Assembly (NCBI GenBank): GCA_963695405.1
Contig: CAVOGJ010000008.1
Span: forward strand, 186,001 to 250,000
Source of the DNA: CAVOGJ01 sp963695405
GTDB lineage: Bacteria; Planctomycetota; Planctomycetia; Pirellulales; Pirellulaceae
Length of the DNA stretch: 64,000 bases
Reading direction: 5' to 3'
The translations under genes were made by a program, and so were the position numbers. Positions 39,331-49,295 of this stretch are shown piece by piece. The stretch's first letter is position 1. Every line of letters begins with the position of its first letter. Under the pieces are notes generated by a model, which did no database searches, had not been told where the DNA came from, and was given only the letters and a program-made list of their open reading frames with translations.

Positions 39331-39471
39331 GAGCCGGTAGGAACCGACCGCCCCCTCAGGTTATGATACGGGATTCACGTTCCGATGATGAAGTGGTCCG
39401 GTTCCTCCCCGGCGGACCGCCCGGCGGGGGCGAGTTGGCGAAGTGGATACGGGCCTGGAAGGATAGCTGAG

Positions 39472-42346
39472 TTGCCTGCCACCCAGATCGAACTCCGCGG
39501 CGTCCATGTACACAACTTGCAGAACGTAAGTCTCGACATTCCGCATGAAAAATTGATTGTCGTCTGCGGAGTCAGCGGCAGTGGCAAAACAAGTCTCGCC
39601 CTGGATACGCTCTACACCGAAGGGCAACGGCGATACATCGAGAGCTTTTCCGCGTATACGCGGCAGTTTCTAGAACGATTGCAGAAGCCGGCCGCGGAGA
39701 GCATTCGGGGTATCCCCCCAGCCATTGCGGTGACGCACAAGAATACGTCGTCGTCGAACCGGGCAACCGTCGGTACCGCGACCGAGATTATCGACTATTT
39801 GCGACTGCTTTTTGCCAAAATCGGCGTCTTGACTTGCCACGGTTGCGGCCGTGTCGTGGAGCGAGATACGCCACAGACGGCCATGTCGAAGCTGGCACGC
39901 CTCGACCACGGGACCCGGTTCATGGTGGCCTTTCCGCTTGATTTGCCGGCGGACACCACGCTCGCTTCCGAATCCCAGTCGCTTCTTGAGGATGGCTTCG
40001 TGCGGTGGATTGTCGGGGAACGGATATTGCCGATCGAAAGCCCCGCAGCCGAAACGGCGACGGGACCATCACCCCAGCGAGCTTTCGTCGTCGTCGATCG
40101 CTTGACCGCCGGCTCCTCCCCTGCCGCCCGCATCTGCGAGTCCTTGGAAATCGCGATCAGTCGTGGTCAGGGGAGGTGCGTTGTGTTTATCCCCGAATCG
40201 GCCGCAAACTTGGATTCGCTGCTTGGTCCGAAGCAAAATCATCGCACCTGCCCCATTCGGGAGCTCGATGGCCAGCCCTGGCTGCAACTCGGCTTTAGCC
40301 AAGAATTGGCCTGCGAGGATTGTCAGCTCGCGTATCCCCGCCTCGAACCGCGGCTTTTCAGCTTCAACAGTCCGTTGGGAGCCTGTCCCCAATGTGAAGG
40401 CTTTGGTAATACGCTCGACATCGATATGGAACTTGTCGTTCCCAATGTCAACAAGTCACTCTCGGAGGGTGCGATCGCTCCTTGGAATACCCCGTCCTAC
40501 GCGCACGAACTGGACGAGCTGCTGGCGCTGGCGGACGACTATGGCATTCCGATCCATCAACCCTATCGAGATCTGAGTGAGGAACACCGCCGCCTGATTC
40601 GCCAGGGCGTACCGGAAAAGGAGTTCGGCGGGCTGGACGGTTTTTTTCGCTGGCTGGAGCGGCGCAAGTACAAAATGCCCATCCGCGTGTTCCTCAGTCG
40701 CTGGAGAAGTCATCGCACCTGCCCCGGCTGCCATGGTGCGCGACTCCGCCCCGAAGCGCTGAGCGGTCAAGATTTCCGGCCACAGCATCGACGACCTCAG
40801 CCGCAAGGAAGTTCGCCACGCGGTCGAGTCGATGGCTCAATTGAAACTGCATGAACATGACCGCGCGATTGCAGCGATGCTGCTTGAACAGATTCAGTCC
40901 CGCCTCAGTTTTCTACAGCTGGTCGGGCTTGATTACCTGACTCTGGATCGCACGCTAAAAACACTCTCCGCGGGCGAAGCACAACGCGTTGCCTTGACCT
41001 CCGCGCTCGGCTCAAGCCTCGTCAATATGCTTTATGTGTTAGATGAACCGTCGGTCGGCTTGCATCCCAACGATGTGCGCCAATTGCAGGAAGCCATCCT
41101 GCAGCTCAAGACGCGTGGCAACACCGTTGTCCTCGTCGAGCACGAAGAATCGCTCATCCAGGCTGCGGATCAAGTCATTGAAATCGGTCCGGCCGCTGGG
41201 GAAGAAGGAGGCCGAGTGATCTTTCAGGGAACTCCGCAAGAACTGCTAGAGGAGGGGGCTTCCTTGACCGGCGACTACCTGACCGGTCGCCGCGGGCTTG
41301 TCCTGCCGGAACATCGTCGAGCTCCAGAGCATGGATGGGTCCGCATTCAAGGGGCGCGGGGCAATAACCTGCAGAACCTGACCGTCGAGCTGCCGCTAGG
41401 TATTCTGTGCGTGGTGACTGGCGTCAGCGGAGCTGGTAAGAGCACGCTCATTCAGCATACCCTTTTTCCCGCGCTCGCCCGCAGGAAGCGCAAGGAAGCT
41501 GCCAAGCCGCTACCGTATGACGAGGTGTTCGGCGACGGACAAATTGACGAAGTCTTGATGATCGATCAGAGTCCCATTGGTCGTTCGCCGCGATCCAACC
41601 CGGTCACTTACATCAAGGCCTTTACCTCCATCCGAGATGTCTTTGCCGAAACTCTCGCGGCCCGCACGCGAAATTTCAAAGCCAGCCATTTCAGCTTCAA
41701 TGTCGAGGGAGGACGGTGCGAAGCCTGCAAGGGAGATGGCACGATCGAAATCGACATGCAGTTTCTCGCCGATGTCGTCATGGTCTGTAGTGAGTGCCAG
41801 GGACGACGTTATCGCCGAGAAATCCTCGATATCAAGTATCGAGGTCGCAGCATCGCCGACGTACTGGAAATGTCGGTACGGCAAGCACATACGTTTTTTC
41901 GAGGTCAAGCCAAAGTTCAGCAACGTCTGCAACAGTTGATCGATGTCGGGCTGGACTACCTGAGGTTGGGTCAGTCCGCAAGTACGCTGTCGGCTGGCGA
42001 AGCGCAGCGGCTGAAATTGGCCGGCTACCTCTCTTCCGCCAAGCGTGGTCGCACTCTGTTTCTGATTGACGAACCAACCACCGGCTTGCATTTTTCGGAT
42101 ATCGTTCAGTTGATTGATTGCTTTGACGCTTTGATTGACGTCGGTCACTCCCTGATCGTCGTGGAACATAACTTGCAAGTGATGCAGGCCGCGGATTATA
42201 TCGTTGATCTTGGCCCAGGTGCCGCAGACCACGGTGGACGCGTGGTGGCCCAGGGAACCCCAGAAGCCGTGGCCCATTGCGAAGCATCACTGACCGGACG
42301 TGCCCTGGCGGCGGTACTCGCAAAAGTTGCTCCATTGGAAGAATAG
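39472..42346 (+). CDS. uvrA: Excinuclease ABC subunit A (frameshifted)
   Basis: Read across one frameshift this is a 957-aa UvrA, the damage-recognition ATPase of nucleotide excision repair. First Walker A: GVSGSGKTSLALDTLY; second: GVSGAGKSTLIQHTLF. ABC signatures TLSAGEAQR occur twice. Zn modules: CEDCQ/CPQC and CPGCHG in the first half, CEACKGDG/CSEC in the second. The region after the first Walker domain differs from the classic UvrB-binding text, so a paralogue (UvrA2-like) is possible. The frame breaks near 40762, where an extra A splits RPEAL / AVKISGHS. Start TTG at 39472 is preferred because GGAAGGA lies just upstream. Confidence 0.9.
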
Positions 42347-42358
42347 TGAGTCTCGAAC

Positions 42359-42745
42359 ATGCGTGGTACCTTTTTCGCCTATCTCGGCATCGGCCTGCTG
42401 GCGCTGATCCTCTTCTATTGCGTCTTCTTGGTCCTCAAATCCTTTTGGACCGTGTTTTCCGATGCGCGTAACAATCGGGAATTGGATCGACTGGCCGTGG
42501 AGTATTCCGAACGGCGGAAGCGGCGCAAGCAAGAAGAGGGAGAACGGCTGAATAACGGGTGTCAGCACGAATATGGACATCCGTTGTCCGCGCTGCCCGA
42601 GGATGTCTGCGTCCACTGCGGTCTCGCACGCGTTCGCCCGCCGGGAGACTGCGACCATGTCTGGCGAGTCGTACAAGACGTGATCCCGTGCAGCCAGTGC
42701 GAACTTTGCGGGAAACGCTTTTGCACGGTCAACCAGGATCCATAG
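42359..42745 (+). CDS. Membrane-anchored zinc-ribbon-like protein
   Basis: A 128-aa protein with one N-terminal membrane span (about 7-30), a basic helical segment (RRKRRKQEEGER) and a Cys-rich tail: CVHCGLARV, then CDHVWR and CSQCELCGKRFC, suggesting one or two zinc sites. It starts 12 bases after the uvrA stop, so cotranscription is likely. No family known to me; a DNA-repair link is only positional. Confidence 0.7.
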   Translation: MRGTFFAYLGIGLLALILFYCVFLVLKSFWTVFSDARNNRELDRLAVEYSERRKRRKQEEGERLNNGCQHEYGHPLSALPEDVCVHCGLARVRPPGDCDHVWRVVQDVIPCSQCELCGKRFCTVNQDP

Positions 42746-42790
42746 TCGTTTCGGCGAGTCAAGCGCGCGGCCCACGTTCCGGCCGCGACG

Positions 42791-44581
42791 TTACCACTTC
42801 CATGTGACGGTGGCCTGCATCGACGCGTGCCGGTCCTCGTGCGGGCCATCATTCGCCGCCACCCGATCCAGTTCATAGGACGCGGTCTGGGTCTGGGGTC
42901 GCGCAAGATCGCGGCGCGGCGACAAATCGACACCTCCGCTGATACCTGCCACGATCGTTGTCTTGTTGAGGACGCGATGGTTGATCACCGAGTCGACTTC
43001 CCGGGGCGTCTCGTACCGCGGCACGACGTAGGGAACCAGCGACGCCAATAGCGTGGGATGCCATTCGATCGCTTCCATGACCCCTTCGTCCCGCAGCACC
43101 GCTGCCACGATGGCCAAATCAAAGATCGCATGCAGTTCGCGATAAATCGGATACACGGTCTCGAGCTCGGCAAAGTGTTCGGAAAAACTGGCCGCAAACC
43201 GCCGATTCAGCGGTTCCGACGCGCCCGTGTGAACGCGAACACCCTGTTCCGCGAGCATTTCGTTTTCACTCTGTACCCGCACAGGCGCCACGGGAAGCCG
43301 AAAGATCGACCGCTCCGCATTGGCAATCACTGGTTCGGTATTCAGCGTGAACCACCAACGGAGAACCTCCATGGCTGGGATCGTCCCATCCGCTTGGATT
43401 TCGATCGAATCGAGGTAGCTTTCGACACCGGGCACGCCCGGCCGCAAGCCCATTCCGACGAGCTTCATGTGATAATCGGCGGCCACGAGCACCTGCGCCG
43501 TATGCGAATTGGTGGGGATGCCAGAGAATTCAATGTCCTGTCGTCCCAACGTGTCCCGCACCGCGTCCAGCCACTGTTGACGACGGCCAGGCTTGAGCGG
43601 TTGGGCTGACGATGCGGCCAGAAAGGCCTGCGTGTCCGCGAGATTTTGCTGCCGCGGCGTGATCGAACAGACCATACGGCCATCCCCCTGCCAAGCGTTG
43701 TGCAGCGCCACGCACAGGTCGCCCAATCGCCCGGCCGACGTGGACGATGGATCGGTCGCCCGCGGACCGACAAGCACCACGTCGTGAGCCGCAGGATCGA
43801 CGACGATGTATTCAACTGCCGCTAAGTCATCCAAACGACACATCGCCTCGCTCGGGGGAAGGCCCAGCGCCCACCGTTCAAGAAGTGCCGCCTCGAGACG
43901 CGGCAACGACACATGAACCAGCGCGGGATCATCTTTCCGCACAGCCAGGGACCGGCGCGTCGCAGGCGGCTCGACCCGCATCTGCCGCATCCAGCCGGCA
44001 GCGTCAATGAGAATCCCGGTCGGAAATTCGGCAATGGTCCCCGCGCCGCCGACGTCCTCCCACGATTCCGGCGCGACCGTCCGCGTGATCAACTCGATCA
44101 GCGTGTCGAAGTCGGCCTGCACGCCACCTCCCGCATTGCCGGCACCATCTGCAAAGCCTGGACCGAAGGGGTTACCCACGCCATTGAGCGCATTTCCAAA
44201 GCCATTGTTGATCCCACCACCAAAGAGATCATTCCCGCCCACCACGGGTGCGAAGCCGCCAACAAAGGGTCGCCATTGGTGGAGCGTCTGAAACTGCAGC
44301 AGGTCGGAACGAATCTCAAGCGCCGTTCTGGTGGCTGCCTTGGTGGCCCCATGGGAAGCTTGATGTAATGCTAGAGAAGCCAGCGCTTCGTCGCGTTCCA
44401 CGCCGTCTTGCAACTGGTCGATTTCCTGACTTGCCAGGACATATTCACCCGCCTCGAGCTGAGCTTGCCATTTTGTCGACGCGACATCCGCCTGTCCGTA
44501 AGCGAGATGCGGTAGGCAGGCACTGGTGATCAGGAGCACGAACCGCAAGACTTTCGCAGCAAAGGCTTGATCCGTTGGCAT
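42791..44581 (-). CDS. Planctomycete secreted protein, DUF1598-like
   Basis: A 596-aa exported protein. A signal peptide (about 11-30, ending AYGQ) is followed by a helical region (35-100), a Gly/Asn-rich linker (about 107-155), then a segment resembling the DUF1598 family of planctomycetes: LITRTVAPESWEDVGGAG, TGILIDAAG and VEYIVVDPAAHDVVLVGP. The rest is a globular part with no known enzyme motif. GGGGAGGG lies before the ATG. The function of the family is unknown. Confidence 0.75.
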   Translation of the reverse strand: MPTDQAFAAKVLRFVLLITSACLPHLAYGQADVASTKWQAQLEAGEYVLASQEIDQLQDGVERDEALASLALHQASHGATKAATRTALEIRSDLLQFQTLHQWRPFVGGFAPVVGGNDLFGGGINNGFGNALNGVGNPFGPGFADGAGNAGGGVQADFDTLIELITRTVAPESWEDVGGAGTIAEFPTGILIDAAGWMRQMRVEPPATRRSLAVRKDDPALVHVSLPRLEAALLERWALGLPPSEAMCRLDDLAAVEYIVVDPAAHDVVLVGPRATDPSSTSAGRLGDLCVALHNAWQGDGRMVCSITPRQQNLADTQAFLAASSAQPLKPGRRQQWLDAVRDTLGRQDIEFSGIPTNSHTAQVLVAADYHMKLVGMGLRPGVPGVESYLDSIEIQADGTIPAMEVLRWWFTLNTEPVIANAERSIFRLPVAPVRVQSENEMLAEQGVRVHTGASEPLNRRFAASFSEHFAELETVYPIYRELHAIFDLAIVAAVLRDEGVMEAIEWHPTLLASLVPYVVPRYETPREVDSVINHRVLNKTTIVAGISGGVDLSPRRDLARPQTQTASYELDRVAANDGPHEDRHASMQATVTWKW

Positions 44582-44986
44582 ACTCGCAACCCTCCCCTTA
44601 TCCCCTTAGCATCGGAACTCGACCCGCTCGACGTCGTGGGCAAATGTGCCGTGGCATACGCCGCGCGACAAGGTATCACTTTGACACAAGCGGCGTGCGG
44701 CTGTCAAACTTCCGCTGTTGGGTGCATGCCTTTTCGTGCCCGACGAGCGGATTTCGCCACCCGTGAATGGGGTAGAGACGCTGCCGTTGCCCGGAAGAGA
44801 ACGGATGCACCACCGCGTCAGGAAATACAAGAGGCCTTTGACCCGATGGGTGTGGTTCTCGGTGACAGATGCGAGAACCGGACGGCGCGGTGGCGGCGGA
44901 TGAAACGAGCGTGGCCGCACAGCTGCGGACAGGCTGCCGATTCCACCGACAGCCAGTTGGCGCAACCCGCCCGTCGACAGACTGCT
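44582..44986. promoter_or_regulatory. Intergenic region with operator-like inverted repeat
   Basis: A 405-base gap between two minus-strand genes. TTTGACA (44680-44686) and TGTCAAA (44702-44708) form a perfect 7-bp inverted repeat with 15 bases between. Each arm contains TTGACA, a -35 consensus, on its strand. It could be an operator controlling the DUF1598-like gene about 100 bases downstream. No -10 at good spacing is evident. Confidence 0.35.
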
Positions 44987-47077
44987 TTACTTCAGAATCT
45001 GCAGCAGATTTGTATATTCATCCGTCCAGAGAGGAATGTGAGCGTAGCGGCCCTGCATGCCTACGGCCGCGGCCTGCACGACGTCGTCGGCGATGAATTG
45101 CTGATTACGTGTTCCGAGCATCCAGTGCGAACTGGACAGTCCCTCTTCTCCGCTCGCCTCGGCGATAATCTCGATGGGTTGTAAGTCGGCGTACTCGGCC
45201 AAACGGGTGAACACACCTCGCAAGTCGACACGACGGTTGCTGATATTTGCGGCCAATACACCATTGGGTTTCAGGTGCCGGAGATAAATATCGAGCGCTT
45301 CCTGAGTCAGCAGGTGCGTAGGTACCCCATCGCCGCTGAATGCATCCAGAATGAGCACGTCAAAATTCTGGTTTGGTTCGCTTTCCAGCGACAAGCGGCC
45401 ATCGCCCAGGACCACGTCGACGTCGGCCTGCGAGTCGTCCAGGTAGGTAAAATACTCCTTGGCCATGTCAATCACGATCGGGTTGATTTCGTAGAAGCGA
45501 TAATAATCTCCCGGTTTCCCATACGTTGCGATCGTGCCGACACCTAAGCCGACCACACCGACACGCAGCGGTCCGGTGCTCGGGAAACGCGTCAAGGTGG
45601 TACCGATTCCGCTTTCGGGGGCAAAGTACTTCGTGGCCAGATGTCGCTTCTCGGGCAACGAATATTGGAAGCCATGCACAATCCGCCCATGCACCATGAC
45701 ACGCCCGCGACGCTGTGGGTCCTCGGATTGCCGCTCGTCGACAGTGATCACACCGTAGAAGTTACGGGCGATCGCCATATGTCCAACGGGGGCAACGCCT
45801 AATTGAGCGCGAATGACGGTCAGCAGGGCCACGAACACGGTGACGACCGTCGCGAGGCGCCAGTTTGAGGAGCTCAAAACGCCGGTCTTGGCGACTTCCG
45901 TCAGGTAGACAAAAGCTCCGAAAAGAAATCCAAACAGCAGTCCCAGGTTGAGCTCAAAGTAATTGTAAAAAACGGCTGGGCAAACCACCGCCACGAAGAG
46001 CCCACCCACGGCCCCGCCGGCGGAACTCATCAGGTAAAAGCTCGTTAGGTACTGAGGCGATGGTTTCCGCCGTACCAGTTCACCGTGGCAGAGCATGCAC
46101 ACGAAAAACATGGCTGCGAAGTAGATTCCAATTTCGAGCACCAAGGGAGGATAGAGTCCCATCAGCATCATAAGGCTGACCCCCACCACCGTCATCATGG
46201 TTCCCGCACCGTAAAAGCGTCGCCAATACCAGCCCTCACTATCGAAACAGATAATAAACGTTGCCAGGTACAGGCTGAGCGGCAGAATCCACAAGAAGGG
46301 GATCACTGCCACATCCTGGCAAACATGATTGGTCGTTGCCAACAGCATGACGGAAGCAAACGCAGGCAACAGGAGCCAAGAGAACCGCTGTCCCCAAGAG
46401 GGTGGGATGTCAGGCAGATCCGCTACCGGTGCCGAACCCACGAGGGCAGCCTCACGCAGGGCACGTTTGCCGTTGCGAAGCATGCGAAACGCACAGCAAG
46501 CGCACAGTAAGGCGAACAGTCCGAATCCGATCGACCAGAGACTCCCCTGCAACCGAGTGTTCATCGCCGGCTCGACCAGGAACGGGTAGCTTAGCAGCGC
46601 CGCCAGTGACCCGATATTGGATAGGGCGTACAGTCGATACGGTGAATGCCCCCCGCAAGTTCGAGCAAACCAGGCCTGCACGAGTGGCCCCGTGGATGAA
46701 AGTAGAAAGTAAGGCAGACCCACATTGGCCGCCAGTAACAGCATAATGCGCCAGGTCGGTTCTTCGTCGGGTCGAGGCTTCCAGGCACCACTAGGAGTGA
46801 TTGGGAGCAGCAACAGGGCGCCGGCCAACATCCCGATGTGAACGACCAACTGCCAACGGGGTTGCAGCTTATTTAGCAGGTGCGCGTAGGTGTAACCAGC
46901 GAATAGCACGACTTGGAAGAACAGCATGCAGGTCGTCCAGACCGCTGGGCTGCCACCAAACCAAGGCAGAATCGTCTTACTAATGATCGGCTGGACCTGA
47001 AACACCAGAAAGGCACTGACAAAGATCGTGGACGCGAAAATCCATACCAGCCAGCGAAGTCGGGTCTGTTCTTGCAT
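44987..47077 (-). CDS. Membrane protein with spermidine-synthase-like domain
   Basis: A 696-aa protein. The N-terminal ~430 residues contain about 10-12 membrane segments beginning FASTIFVSAFLVFQVQPII and including AVWTTCMLFFQVVLFAGYTYAHLL. The C-terminal ~240 residues form a spermidine-synthase-like Rossmann domain: VGVVGLGVGTIATYG, YEINPIVIDMA, VVLGDGRLSLE and FDVLILDAFSGDGVP. Fused forms like this are widespread and mostly uncharacterised; aminopropyl transfer is not proven. The frame is open to 47629, but ATG at 47077 (MQEQTRLRW) precedes the first span; ATG at 47102 is an alternative. Confidence 0.82.
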   Translation of the reverse strand: MQEQTRLRWLVWIFASTIFVSAFLVFQVQPIISKTILPWFGGSPAVWTTCMLFFQVVLFAGYTYAHLLNKLQPRWQLVVHIGMLAGALLLLPITPSGAWKPRPDEEPTWRIMLLLAANVGLPYFLLSSTGPLVQAWFARTCGGHSPYRLYALSNIGSLAALLSYPFLVEPAMNTRLQGSLWSIGFGLFALLCACCAFRMLRNGKRALREAALVGSAPVADLPDIPPSWGQRFSWLLLPAFASVMLLATTNHVCQDVAVIPFLWILPLSLYLATFIICFDSEGWYWRRFYGAGTMMTVVGVSLMMLMGLYPPLVLEIGIYFAAMFFVCMLCHGELVRRKPSPQYLTSFYLMSSAGGAVGGLFVAVVCPAVFYNYFELNLGLLFGFLFGAFVYLTEVAKTGVLSSSNWRLATVVTVFVALLTVIRAQLGVAPVGHMAIARNFYGVITVDERQSEDPQRRGRVMVHGRIVHGFQYSLPEKRHLATKYFAPESGIGTTLTRFPSTGPLRVGVVGLGVGTIATYGKPGDYYRFYEINPIVIDMAKEYFTYLDDSQADVDVVLGDGRLSLESEPNQNFDVLILDAFSGDGVPTHLLTQEALDIYLRHLKPNGVLAANISNRRVDLRGVFTRLAEYADLQPIEIIAEASGEEGLSSSHWMLGTRNQQFIADDVVQAAAVGMQGRYAHIPLWTDEYTNLLQILK

Positions 47078-47295
47078 CGTATTTGTCTTACCGCGGTGGG
47101 CCATCGGGAGGGCGAGCCCGCGTGGGTGCGGGAGCGAGCGACCAAGGTAGCCGCTCGCAAACTCTAGCACATCAAGCGGCCTGTTGCGGAAAGTCACCGG
47201 AGGCGTCACGCAGCTAGGAATGCGGACAGCCAACAAATTGCCATTTCTCGGTACAATCAGTCGAATCCCACCCTCCACGAGAAGGAAAACGGGTC

Positions 47296-48021
47296 TCAAC
47301 GCCATCCGGCCATGCGGCTCGCGAGCAACCGCAGCAATTGCCAAGTGGAGGTCATCATCTCCTTCACACCGGCCTTGGTTGAACCTCTTTGACGTTCGGA
47401 GAACGTGATCGGTATCTCGGCCATTCGCGCACCATGGCGATGGAGTTCGACCAGGATCTCTTCGTATACCGAATAGCCACGCGATCGAACAACACTCCAG
47501 TCGATGGCGGCCAACGCGGAAACTCGATAGCAGCGAAAGGATCCACTGCAATCGAAGACCGGCAGGCCGAGCCCCCAACGGCCCGTCCCATTGACCAGTC
47601 GACTGATCCAGCGACGATGAACCGGCCAACCGACGATTCGCCCACCGGCGACGTAGCGTGACCCAACGACTAGATCGATGTCCGAATCGTCCCGCAGTAC
47701 GGTCAACAGGGGTTGAATGCTGGCCGGATCATGACTGAGATCGGCATCCATCGTCACGAGCCATGTATAGTCATATTCGATCGAGTAGCGGATGATGGCG
47801 AGCGTGGCTGTTCCCAAACCCGCCTTGCCTGGTCGATGGATGACACGCACGCGTCCATCCTGCTTTGCCAGCTCGTCGCACCAATCCCCAGTACCATCGG
47901 GCGAACCATCGTCGATGACCAGCAGGTTACACTGCGGCTGATTCCGAAAGAGTAACTCAGTGACCTGAGGCAAGTTCTGACGTTCATTGTAGGTGGCCAA
48001 ACCGACGAGGAGTTGATGCAT
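47296..48021 (-). CDS. Family 2 glycosyltransferase (dolichol-phosphate mannosyltransferase-like)
   Basis: A 241-aa GT2 protein. GLATYNERQNLPQV opens the domain, LLVIDDGSPDGTGDW binds the nucleotide, and MDADLSHDP contains the DxD-type metal motif. VVGSRYVAGG and DCSGSFRCYR follow. There are no C-terminal membrane spans, as in soluble DPM1-type enzymes, so it probably transfers a sugar to polyprenyl phosphate. The start at 48021 gives MHQLLVGLATYNE. It is 35 bases downstream of the RmlD-like gene, likely an operon for glycan synthesis. Confidence 0.87.
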   Translation of the reverse strand: MHQLLVGLATYNERQNLPQVTELLFRNQPQCNLLVIDDGSPDGTGDWCDELAKQDGRVRVIHRPGKAGLGTATLAIIRYSIEYDYTWLVTMDADLSHDPASIQPLLTVLRDDSDIDLVVGSRYVAGGRIVGWPVHRRWISRLVNGTGRWGLGLPVFDCSGSFRCYRVSALAAIDWSVVRSRGYSVYEEILVELHRHGARMAEIPITFSERQRGSTKAGVKEMMTSTWQLLRLLASRMAGWR

Positions 48022-48056
48022 GATGAATCGGCTCGGACTAGCCTGATCGGCGTGGT

Positions 48057-49106
48057 TCACATTTGCACCGACGTCGGGCGAAGCCAGCGGGGACCGTCCG
48101 GGTGATGGTAGAGCATCTCGGCTAGAAACGCCGGCGATCCCGGCTGATGGGGCGGACGCTCGTAATGCCACCGGCGATCAAGCGGCACGTGATGATCGTG
48201 AAAGGGCCAAGGATCAAAGGGGCATTGCCCCACGCATTCGGCCAGCTTCCCGGAATCGAGCGTCACATTGCCGGCGCGGGGAGGCAACGGGCCCGCCTCG
48301 CGCCGATAGCAGCCGATCAGCAAATCTGGATCGTAGCCACCAAGTCGGTTCACGATCTGTGCGATCTGGTAAAGACTCAGCCGTCGACGTCCGCCAGCGT
48401 GAAACAAGCCCGACCAGTCGCTTTGCAACGCACGGTGAAAGACGCGATTCAGACAATCTGTATAGGTAGGCGTACGAATCTCGTCGAAGTACAGCGTGGC
48501 TGGTTTACCTGCCTTGAATCTCGATTGAATCCAGTCAATGGCCCCCGCGTGCCCGCTGTAACTGATCCCCATCGGCAACGAAATACGGAGCAGACATGCG
48601 TTGGGACAGGCGAGCTGCACGAGGTGCTCCGCCGCCGCCATCGATTTTCCATAGACGGTGACTGGGTCCGTCCAATCTTGCTCGAGGTGTCCTCCCTGTC
48701 CCCGCCCCGAAAACACGAGATCAATCGAGACGTGCACGAAACGAACCGGCCGATCGGCGACCACGTCCAGCAGATGACGGACACCTTCCAGGTTGATCCG
48801 GAAAGCCATCTCGGGATCGAGTTCACACGACTTGAGCGCACAGTTACCCGCACAGTTGAGCACCGCCGCAAAACCGTATTGCTCAAATAGGCGTTCCAAG
48901 CGAGGCCGATCCTCTGCATCGCAAGGCAGGACACCCGGTCCACTCAATGGCCAATTGTTTTCCTGTCGAATGGCAAATACCTGTTCAGGAAATCTCCGTT
49001 GAAAATAGGCATAGGCGTTGAAACCCGCGACCCCCGTCAGTCCCGTCACGAGCAGAGGTAAGGGCAACGAATCGGACAGCAACGTATCAGGCAACATACT
49101 ACCCAT
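48057..49106 (-). CDS. RmlD-like NAD(P)-dependent sugar reductase
   Basis: A 349-aa short-chain dehydrogenase of the dTDP-4-dehydrorhamnose reductase type. The dinucleotide motif TGLTGVAGFNAY and the catalytic YGKSM (YxxxK) are clear, as is the NCAGNCALKSCE strand. The region VFSGRGQGGHLEQDWTDPV matches the RmlD substrate loop (DYVFDG...). The C-terminus extends about 40 residues beyond the family norm. The product is probably a nucleotide sugar used by the glycosyltransferase downstream. Start at 49106 or at M4. Confidence 0.78.
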   Translation of the reverse strand: MGSMLPDTLLSDSLPLPLLVTGLTGVAGFNAYAYFQRRFPEQVFAIRQENNWPLSGPGVLPCDAEDRPRLERLFEQYGFAAVLNCAGNCALKSCELDPEMAFRINLEGVRHLLDVVADRPVRFVHVSIDLVFSGRGQGGHLEQDWTDPVTVYGKSMAAAEHLVQLACPNACLLRISLPMGISYSGHAGAIDWIQSRFKAGKPATLYFDEIRTPTYTDCLNRVFHRALQSDWSGLFHAGGRRRLSLYQIAQIVNRLGGYDPDLLIGCYRREAGPLPPRAGNVTLDSGKLAECVGQCPFDPWPFHDHHVPLDRRWHYERPPHQPGSPAFLAEMLYHHPDGPRWLRPTSVQM

Positions 49107-49295
49107 TCAGCCGATCTACTCGTCGTTTGGCAAAACGATCCGCGGCTACGACCGTCGAGTCGGGAACGCGATCAGACCACTGGACAGACCAACCGACCGT
49201 ACCACCCGGCCAGGCCGATCTGGGAGCCTTACCCGGGATCACGTAGACTATCGTGCCTGTTTGTCGCGGGTAAGTCCATACGGGAGAAAAGCCAC

